Below, piece after piece: positions 1 through 5,304 of a DNA stretch of 8,192 nt. A model generated the notes under the pieces. The model had not been told where the DNA came from and made no database searches. It saw only the letters and a list, made by a program, of their open reading frames with translations. A program made the translations under genes and the position numbers. The stretch is from contig CAIPNN010000215.1 in the NCBI GenBank assembly GCA_903866425.1, positions 1 through 8,192 of the forward strand, written 5' to 3'. The DNA comes from an uncultured Actinomycetes bacterium (lineage in GTDB: Bacteria > Actinomycetota > Thermoleophilia > Miltoncostaeales > Miltoncostaeaceae). Position 1 is the stretch's first letter; the number at the start of each line of letters is the position of its first letter.

Positions 1-37
1 CATCGCCAACATCACCCGCGCGCTCGGCACCCCCTAG
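1..37 (+). CDS. C-terminal tail of an unidentified protein (partial)
   Basis: One forward frame runs from the window edge to a TAG stop at 35–37 and encodes the tail IANITRALGTP. It is taken as a real gene end because a perfect hairpin of terminator type starts 8 nt after the stop, and because the next gene converges on this point. Eleven residues are too few to name a family. The call is an inference from context. Confidence 0.4.
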   Translation, partial: IANITRALGTP

Positions 38-44
38 AACGACG

Positions 45-72
45 CGGGGCCCCGCCATGCGGCGGGGCCCCG
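45..72. terminator. Perfect 12-bp GC hairpin between convergent genes
   Basis: Bases 45–56 and 61–72 are exact reverse complements (12 bp, nearly all G/C) around the four-base loop ATGC. The hairpin sits between the stop of the + strand gene (37) and the stop of the - strand secreted-protein gene (98), so it can serve both strands. There is no U-run after it, which is common for terminators in high-GC actinobacteria. Each arm also contains the self-complementary block CGGGGCCCCG, so an alternative fold is possible. Confidence 0.7.
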
Positions 73-97
73 GGCACATCACTGCTGCATCAACTGC

Positions 98-610
98 CTA
101 TGCGTCGAGGCAGACCACGTACACGAGGAAGTTCGCCGAGTTGGTCGAGTTGTTCTCGAGCGCGGCGTTCCAGCCCACCGGCACGGCGTTGCCCGTGGGG
201 GCGGAGCCGTTCGCGGTTGCCGGGCGGTTGTACATCACCGAGGCGTTGTACCCGGTGTACGGAGCCTCCGGCACGCCACCGAAGCCACCGCCGGTGACGT
301 CGTCACCGCTGTCGCACTTCGGGAAGGCCGAACCGGTGGTGCCGATCGGCACGGTCACCTGCTGGTAGCGCAGGTAGGTGGTGATGGCGCCAGGTGCCAG
401 CGTGGTCTTCAGCACGCTGTTCGAGGCCAGCGTGCGGTTGTTGATCGACTGGTTGGCCAGCTTGGCGTTCTTGACCGACTTGTCGACCAGGTCCTTGCCG
501 TTGATCTGGACTGCTGCGTAGGCGCCGCCGCCGGCAACGGCAATGGCGAGGGCCGTGGATGCCACGACCATCGCCGCACTGGGACGACGGAACTTGGTGT
601 TGATCTTCAT
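98..610 (-). CDS. Small secreted protein with 10-residue repeats
   Basis: The product is a 170-residue predicted exported protein of unknown function. The N-terminus is basic (KINTKFRRP), followed by a hydrophobic segment at about residues 12–33 rich in Ala/Val/Gly with a plausible AYA cleavage site near 30–32. Residues 43–76 hold three tandem 10-residue units with Ser at position 3, Val/Ile at 4 and Leu-Ala at 9–10. The C-terminal part is Gly/Asn/Thr/Pro-rich with two cysteines (99 and 167) that could form a disulfide. The ATG is supported by GGAGGT (620–625) 9 nt upstream. The gene lies 96 nt downstream of the propeller-like gene on the same strand and is more likely a separate unit. I recall similar 'SVxN' repeat secreted proteins as common in Thermoleophilia; that is memory, not a search. 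An extracellular or surface location is inferred. Confidence 0.85.
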   Translation of the reverse strand: MKINTKFRRPSAAMVVASTALAIAVAGGGAYAAVQINGKDLVDKSVKNAKLANQSINNRTLASNSVLKTTLAPGAITTYLRYQQVTVPIGTTGSAFPKCDSGDDVTGGGFGGVPEAPYTGYNASVMYNRPATANGSAPTGNAVPVGWNAALENNSTNSANFLVYVVCLDA

Positions 611-633
611 GCTGTCGCGACCTCCGGGTCGTA

Positions 634-665
634 CGCGTGGGGATTTGGATGCCCTATTCCCCGCG
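634..665 (-). other. Imperfect stem-loop in the gap before the secreted-protein gene
   Basis: In the 96-nt gap, GGGGA (639–643) pairs with TCCCC (658–662). The stem extends by CGC/GCG (634–636 with 663–665) across a two-base bulge, around a 14-nt loop. It lies 42–73 nt after the stop of the propeller-like gene in its reading direction and 24 nt or more before the start of the secreted-protein gene. It could be a weak terminator or a 5' UTR structure. The loop is long and the stem imperfect, so this is tentative. Confidence 0.25.
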
Positions 666-706
666 GTCGCGCCTGTCCCTGCCCAGCGCGACGTTGCGCA
701 TCCTGC

Positions 707-1579
707 TCAGGCGGCGACAACCACCGTGCCCTCGCGCCCCGTGGACACCACAAGAGGTGGTGCCACCACGGCGCTGGCGACTCCCCGCAGTTCACACATC
801 ACCGTGTCGGTCGCGAGGTCGTGCACCTGGACCCGCTCGCCGAGCGAGCGGGTGCCAACGGCCAGCCACCCGTCGGCGGCATGCAGGGTGCGGCCACCCC
901 CTGGCAGCACCTCAATGCGTGGCCGGGCGGCGCGGGGGCCGATGGCGTGCAGCACCGCGTGCGACCCCACGCCGGCGATGACGACCCCGCCCGGTACGGC
1001 GGCGAGCGCGGTGATGCGCTCACCCAGTGGGCTCGTCGCGCGGGCCTCCTCGGTGCCATCCCGCACCAGCACCAGATCCTCACCCGCCGCCACGGCGAGG
1101 TCGCGGTCGTCCAGCCATGCAGCAGCCGTGGCACCGGCGATGCCGGCAGTCCAGCCGCGACGGCGTCCCAGGTCGGCCCGCGTCACGACCGTGGCCCGGG
1201 GCAGCGCCGCACGCTCACCCACTGCTGCGAACAGACCACCCGGGCCGGCAACCACCTGCACGCGCCCGGCACCCCGGGCCCGCACGGCGACGCGGGGGGC
1301 GCCGACCGGATCCTCGATCACCAGGACGCCCCGGTGCGGCGCCAGCGCCAGGCGGTCGTCGCTGATCGCGGCAATCGAGCGGACGTCAGCCACGTGGATC
1401 TCGCGTTCGTCCGACAAGTCGGGGAGCCGCGCCGTCACCACCCGCCCGGGCAGTGCCACAGCCACCCACTCCCCGCTTGGGGCCACGGCCAGCGCCGATC
1501 CGGGCCATGGCCGCTGTGCGACCACCCGCACCGCACCCGTCACCTCCAGACCGGTGACCGCGGTGATGGCGTCAGGCAT
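707..1579 (-). CDS. Beta-propeller-like protein of unknown function
   Basis: The product has 290 residues, no signal peptide and no membrane segment, so it is probably cytoplasmic. The sequence is a series of short beta-prone blocks with Gly/Asp turns (for example near residues 28–50, 65–88, 105–120, 150–172, 188–212, 229–254 and 265–290), in the style of WD40/YVTN-like propellers. Clear WD dipeptides are lacking, so no exact family is named. The start is the ATG at 1577–1579: it overlaps the glycosyltransferase stop by 8 nt (ATGCCTGA) and has GAGGGG (1590–1595) 10 nt upstream. A longer reading from 1666 adds 29 Arg-rich residues inside the upstream gene and was rejected. It is the last gene of the - strand run, probably translationally coupled to the glycosyltransferase. 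No catalytic motif is visible, and a scaffold or ligand-binding role would only be a guess. Confidence 0.75.
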   Translation of the reverse strand: MPDAITAVTGLEVTGAVRVVAQRPWPGSALAVAPSGEWVAVALPGRVVTARLPDLSDEREIHVADVRSIAAISDDRLALAPHRGVLVIEDPVGAPRVAVRARGAGRVQVVAGPGGLFAAVGERAALPRATVVTRADLGRRRGWTAGIAGATAAAWLDDRDLAVAAGEDLVLVRDGTEEARATSPLGERITALAAVPGGVVIAGVGSHAVLHAIGPRAARPRIEVLPGGGRTLHAADGWLAVGTRSLGERVQVHDLATDTVMCELRGVASAVVAPPLVVSTGREGTVVVAA

Positions 1580-2741
1580 CGGCGAGGAACCCCTCGTAGA
1601 CCGCTTCCGTGCTTGCAGCGGTTTCTGCCCAGGCAAACCGCGCGGCGGTCTCGCGCGCCTCCGCAATCATCGCGGCACGGAGCCCGGCGTCGTTCATGGC
1701 CCTCACGAGCGCATCGGCCCAGGGCTCCGCCGCGCCAACCGGCACCATCAGGCAGTCGCGGCCGTCCTGCATGAACTCGGCGAACACCGGGAGGTCGCTC
1801 ACAACCACCGGCAGGCCGGCAGCAGCCGCTTCAAGCACAACCAGGCCAAAGCCCTCGCGGGTGGAGGGAAATGCCAACACGTCGGCGGCGCGGTACAGCA
1901 TCGGCATGTCGTCGTCGCCAACCACCCCGATGCGGGCGACGTGTGCGTCACCGGCAACATCGGCCCCCTCGTGCACACGCAGGCCAAGGCGCTCGGCATC
2001 GTCCCGCCACGCACGCTCATGTGCGTCGGTGCGGTAGATGCCGTCGCCTCCCGCGATCACCAGCAGGGCACCTTCCGGCAGCCGGGCGCGGGCGCGGGCA
2101 AATGCCTCGAGCAGCATGCGACTGCCCTTGCGTGGCTGCACCCCGCCGACAGCCAACACCACAGGACGGTCGCCCCAGCCCATGTGGGCCCCTGCCACGT
2201 CGCGGCCGACACCCGGCAGCGCGAAGCGGGCGGCGTCAACGCCGTTTGGCACCACCGGTGCCTGCACCCCGAACTCGTGCGCCAGACGGTCGGCCCACAC
2301 GGACGACACCGCGATGCAGCGATCGACATCCTGAATGGACGCCCGTTGGCAATCGTCCAGCGAGGTGTCCTCGAATACTTCGGTGTGGTGCACCGTGCGG
2401 ATGACGTGGGGAATGATTCCGTCGGCCCGGAGCGCGAGCAGCGCCCGTGCGGCGATCATGTCTTCCGCATGGTGGATGTCGGCCGGAGGGGCCGACCGCA
2501 GGGCATCGGCCAGCACGTCGGCGCAGCGCGCCACGCGCGCCGCGGGCTGCTCACCCGACACCCAGGCGGTGGCCACCTGATGCGTCGCCACCGAGGGGCC
2601 CGCTTCGATGCCCGCACCCTCCAGCGTGAGCGCCCACAGTTCGACGTCGTGCCCGCGCTCCGCGAGTTCCTCCGCCAACCGCCGGGCATGAATTGCACCA
2701 CCCCGCGGCATTGCGGAGTAGGTGACGACCCGAACCCTCAC
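1572..2741 (-). CDS. GT4-family glycosyltransferase, MSMEG_0565-like
   Basis: This is a 389-residue GT-B-fold retaining glycosyltransferase expected to move a sugar from a nucleotide-sugar donor in the cytoplasm. The N-terminal acceptor domain opens with TYSAMPRGG (residues 7–15) and has RTVHHTEVF (115–123). The linker has VPNGVDAARF (164–173). The donor domain shows VGGVQPRKGS (198–207, with Arg204/Lys205 as likely phosphate contacts), VIAGGDG (228–234) and the EX7E motif Glu296–Glu304 in REGFGLVVLE. The TYS-x-PRGG start, the HHAED and TVHH blocks and the GGxxPRKGS loop are what I remember from the MSMEG_0565 family, often found in a cluster with a radical SAM protein and a nitrilase. Those partners are not in this window. 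The start is GTG at 2741, overlapping the FdrA-like stop by 4 nt (GTGA), a typical coupling arrangement. GT4 is near certain; the subfamily is likely; the acceptor is unknown. Confidence 0.92.
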   Translation of the reverse strand: MRVRVVTYSAMPRGGAIHARRLAEELAERGHDVELWALTLEGAGIEAGPSVATHQVATAWVSGEQPAARVARCADVLADALRSAPPADIHHAEDMIAARALLALRADGIIPHVIRTVHHTEVFEDTSLDDCQRASIQDVDRCIAVSSVWADRLAHEFGVQAPVVPNGVDAARFALPGVGRDVAGAHMGWGDRPVVLAVGGVQPRKGSRMLLEAFARARARLPEGALLVIAGGDGIYRTDAHERAWRDDAERLGLRVHEGADVAGDAHVARIGVVGDDDMPMLYRAADVLAFPSTREGFGLVVLEAAAAGLPVVVSDLPVFAEFMQDGRDCLMVPVGAAEPWADALVRAMNDAGLRAAMIAEARETAARFAWAETAASTEAVYEGFLADA

Positions 2742-3976
2742 CGCCCGGGGCGCACGAGCGCCGCCGCCAGGCGCGCCGCCTGTCCGCTCGTGGGCGCCAC
2801 ACGCACGCCGAGCGCCTCCAGCTTCGCCTGCTGATCCGACAGGACCTGCGGGTCGGCCTCGGTACCCACCACGTGGGCCACCACCTGCAACGAGGGGCGC
2901 GCCTGCAGGGCGCGGGAGAGCGCCGGCCCCAGTGCGCCCACCGGGTCAGGATGCGCCGCACGGCCAAGCACCACGTCGACCAGCACCACTGCCACCGTCT
3001 GATCGGCAACGGTGTCGACCAACAGACGGGCGAGGTGGTCGGGGTCCTCAATGGGGTGGGGGGCGCCATGCGCCGCAGCAGCCGTTGCCACGTCGAGGCA
3101 GGCGTGCCCACGCACGACCTCATCGCCCTCAAGCGCCACGGCATGCCCGGCTGGCGCATTGCTCACGACCCGCCCGAGCCGCTCGGCGAGAATGGCGGAC
3201 GCCTCGGCACACAGACCGGGGCCCGAGAAGATTCCGCGTACGTGCCCGGCGCTCACCCACCCCGAGGGCTCCGTGGCCGGGATGACCGGACGTGCGCCGG
3301 CCAGACGCGCAGCAGCCAGCGCCGCACTGTCGATGGCAGCGCTCACATCAACGCCGTCAGGCCCCTTGAGGTGCTCAGACCCCATGATGCATGCCGCTGC
3401 CGCCCGCCCACTGCTGGCAAGTGCCGGCAGCAGATGCCGTACCACCTCGGGCGACCACTGATCGGCCACAAGCAGGATGACCTCGGTGGCAGGGTCGGAT
3501 GCCAGCCTCGTGATGGCATCGAAGGTGGAGATGCCGCCCACGGCCTCCGACAGGTCGCGGCGCCCGGTCACCATGCAGGCGCTCACACCGACGCCGAACG
3601 AGTCGAGCAGCACGGTGGCTTCCTGGGCGGCGTCGCCTGAGGTGGCGACCACACCCACGCGCCCAGAGGTGACGACGTTGGCAAAGCCAATACCGATGCC
3701 GTCGAGGATGGCGGTCGCGCACCCCGGCCCCATGAGGAGCAGGCCTGCTTCGCGGGCGCGGCGCTTCAGCACCACCTCGTCCTCCACCGTGACGCCCTCG
3801 CTCACCAGCATCACGTCAGCTCCGGCACCAAGCGCGCGGTGCGACTCAAGGGCGGCGTACCCCGGGGGCACGCCGATCACGACAAGACCCGCGGGGGCCT
3901 CAGCCGCGATCTCCACCAGCGACTCGTCGGCCTCGGGCGGCACATCGTGCTCAGGGAACTGAATGACGTCACTCAC
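2738..3976 (-). CDS. fdrA: Short, divergent FdrA-like (acyl-CoA synthetase superfamily) protein
   Basis: This 412-residue protein resembles FdrA, a relative of the succinyl-CoA synthetase alpha subunit. FdrA-like features in order: LVVIGVPPGYAA (31–42), VMLVSEGVTVEDEVVLKR (55–72), GPGCATAILDGIGIGFANVV (83–102), the nucleotide-fold turn GVVATSGDAAQE (108–119), TGRRDLSEAVGGIS (137–150), VRGIFSGPGLCAEA (246–259), LVDVVLGRAAHPDP (332–345) and HVVGTEADPQ (368–377). E. coli FdrA has about 555 residues; here the usual N-terminal 100–140 are missing and are not encoded just upstream. Motifs I recall as GPDCGT, ASGTG and GTGGRDL read GPGCAT, ATSGDA and VTGRRDL, suggesting altered ligand binding. FdrA with YlbE and YlbF has been linked to oxamate carbamoyl transfer in allantoin catabolism. 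A YlbE-like gene lies at 5305–6534. The start is GTG at 3976 with no clear Shine-Dalgarno. The superfamily call is firm; the reaction is unknown. Confidence 0.88.
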   Translation of the reverse strand: MSDVIQFPEHDVPPEADESLVEIAAEAPAGLVVIGVPPGYAALESHRALGAGADVMLVSEGVTVEDEVVLKRRAREAGLLLMGPGCATAILDGIGIGFANVVTSGRVGVVATSGDAAQEATVLLDSFGVGVSACMVTGRRDLSEAVGGISTFDAITRLASDPATEVILLVADQWSPEVVRHLLPALASSGRAAAACIMGSEHLKGPDGVDVSAAIDSAALAAARLAGARPVIPATEPSGWVSAGHVRGIFSGPGLCAEASAILAERLGRVVSNAPAGHAVALEGDEVVRGHACLDVATAAAAHGAPHPIEDPDHLARLLVDTVADQTVAVVLVDVVLGRAAHPDPVGALGPALSRALQARPSLQVVAHVVGTEADPQVLSDQQAKLEALGVRVAPTSGQAARLAAALVRPGR

Positions 3977-4026
3977 GGCATCCCACGCTACCGGGGGAGA
4001 GCGGCGAAGGCGTCACGTGGGTCGCG

Positions 4027-4416
4027 CTAGGCGGCGGCGGTCACCGTCGCCAATCGGTTCCGCAGCATGCGGGCTTCATCGCGCGATCGGCGAAGTGCGG
4101 CCTCGGTTGAGGCGAGCGCGGCGCGGAGATCGGCCATGTCCTCGTCTGCCTCGGCGACACGCCGGGCCAGCACCGCAAGCGGACGGTCCATCGGGCCGGA
4201 TGCCCGCGGCACCGATACCTGTGCGTCAGGGGCGATGAGACCCACTCGTATCAGCTCCGCCACCTCAACCACACGCACGCCGCCGCGCCTTCCCACCGTC
4301 AGCGTGCCGCGCTCGGCACGTCGTTCGAGCGCCTTCTTCGTGGTGCCGCACACGGCAGCGGCATCGGCGAGCGTGAGTGATCGCGGGGTGGTCATGCATC
4401 GCCGTTTCGCCGCCAC
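4027..4416 (-). CDS. Small helix-turn-helix protein with C-terminal coiled coil
   Basis: This is probably a DNA-binding regulator of 129 residues (122 from the alternative start). Numbered from the internal ATG, residues 6–45 (SLTLADAAAVCGTTKKALERRAERGTL, then a Gly/Arg wing) look like a MerR/excisionase-type winged helix: a helix, a turn at CGTT, a recognition-like helix and a basic wing. A Pro/Ala linker follows, and residues 70–118 form a charged heptad-like helix (VAEADEDMADLRAALAS and on), a likely dimerising coiled coil. The start chosen is GTG at 4416, with AGGGAGG (4424–4430) 7 nt upstream; ATG at 4395 is an alternative without a Shine-Dalgarno. It is the first gene of the - strand run, 50 nt before the FdrA-like gene, and is divergent from the TSUP gene, a usual position for a local regulator. 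Its ligand and target are unknown. Confidence 0.75.
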   Translation of the reverse strand: MAAKRRCMTTPRSLTLADAAAVCGTTKKALERRAERGTLTVGRRGGVRVVEVAELIRVGLIAPDAQVSVPRASGPMDRPLAVLARRVAEADEDMADLRAALASTEAALRRSRDEARMLRNRLATVTAAA

Positions 4417-4434
4417 CCCCACGCCTCCCTGCAC

Positions 4435-4458
4435 GCATTCGGCAACGCCAGGGAATGC
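4435..4458. promoter_or_regulatory. Nested inverted repeat in the divergent promoter region (candidate operator)
   Basis: GCATTC (4435–4440) and GAATGC (4453–4458) form an exact 6-bp inverted repeat. Inside lies a second one, GGC (4441–4443) and GCC (4447–4449). The element lies 18–42 nt upstream of the chosen start of the helix-turn-helix gene and 70–93 nt upstream of the TSUP gene, so a bound protein could affect both directions. Autoregulation by the helix-turn-helix protein is an inference from position only. In GC-rich DNA short palindromes occur by chance. Confidence 0.35.
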
Positions 4459-4527
4459 TGGGTCCGGGCCAGCTCGTCCGGGCGGGGCATGTCGAGCCCC
4501 CGCGGTGCGTGCGATGCTTCCCGCCGC

Positions 4528-5295
4528 ATGACTGATCTCGGGGCCCTCGCACTCTTCATCTCCCTCATTGGCGGCATCGGCGGTGGGTTCGTCAACTCGG
4601 TCGCCGGTGGTGGCACGCTGGTGACCTTCCCCGTGCTTACCGCCGTTGGCATCCCGCCGCTCGATGCCAACATCACCAATGCCGTCGCGCTCTCGCCCGG
4701 ATACGCGGGCGGCGTCTACGCGCAGCGCGACGACTTCGCCGGGCGGCGCGCGATGGCCAAGGCACTCGCGATCACCGCGATTCTGGGCGGGGTCACCGGC
4801 GCCGCATTGCTCCTCGCGTCAGGTGAGGAGATCTTCCGGTACCTGGTGCCGTGGCTCATCCTCTTCGCCACCCTGCTGCTGGCATTCCAGACGCCTCTGC
4901 GCCGATTGGTGGCGGGTGCACGTGGAGACCACGGCGAGGCCCGGCTGCCGGTCATCCTGGTCCCCATCTTCGCGGCCACCGTGTACGGCGGCTACTTCGG
5001 CGCGGGCCTCGGCATCGTCACCATCGCCATCCTCAACCTGCTGCTCACCGACACACTCAACCGCCTCAACGCGCTCAAGTTGCTCATGTCGCTCTGCGCC
5101 AACGGCGCGGCGGCAATCTTCTTCGCCTTCAGCGGACACGTGTACTGGGCAGCAGGTGTGCTGATGGGCGTCGGTGCATGGGCCGGCGGCTGGATCGGCG
5201 GCAAGACGGTGCGGCACATCCCGGAGCGCCCCTTCCGCTTCGGGATCATCGCGCTGGGCCTCGCCATGACCGCCGTGTTCTTCGCAAGGATCTAG
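4528..5295 (+). CDS. TSUP (TauE/SafE) family membrane anion transporter
   Basis: This is a 255-residue integral membrane protein of the TSUP family (Pfam TauE), whose members move sulfite, sulfoacetate, sulfolactate and related small organic anions across the inner membrane. The two family half-repeats are visible. The first has GGIGGGFVNSVAGGGTLVTF (residues 15–34) followed by ATNAVAL-like NITNAVALSPGYAGG (48–62). The second has YGGYFGAGLGI (153–163) followed by NALKLLMSLCANGAAA (181–196). About eight hydrophobic segments can be counted, and the length is usual for the family. The ATG at 4528 directly precedes the first segment; a reading from 4489 adds 13 polar residues and is less likely. 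No Shine-Dalgarno is visible. The YlbE-like gene starts 9 nt after the stop, so co-transcription is likely and the substrate may be a small carboxylate or carbamoylated anion of that pathway. This last point is inference. Confidence 0.93.
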   Translation: MTDLGALALFISLIGGIGGGFVNSVAGGGTLVTFPVLTAVGIPPLDANITNAVALSPGYAGGVYAQRDDFAGRRAMAKALAITAILGGVTGAALLLASGEEIFRYLVPWLILFATLLLAFQTPLRRLVAGARGDHGEARLPVILVPIFAATVYGGYFGAGLGIVTIAILNLLLTDTLNRLNALKLLMSLCANGAAAIFFAFSGHVYWAAGVLMGVGAWAGGWIGGKTVRHIPERPFRFGIIALGLAMTAVFFARI

Positions 5296-5304
5296 GCTCT
5301 CCGC

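Noticed and set aside
1580..1666. A 29-residue N-terminal extension of the propeller-like protein
   Set aside because: It lies wholly inside the glycosyltransferase gene and is Arg-rich. The ATG at 1579 with the 8-nt overlap and GAGGGG upstream is the better start.
543..2834. A 763-codon forward open frame
   Set aside because: It lies antisense to three well-supported - strand genes, overlaps the N-terminus of the secreted-protein gene, and its translation is low-complexity Arg/Pro/His/Thr-rich sequence typical of GC-rich shadow frames.
4489..4527. A 13-residue N-terminal extension of the TSUP transporter
   Set aside because: It adds polar residues before the first membrane segment and has no ribosome binding site. 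The ATG at 4528 fits family starts better.
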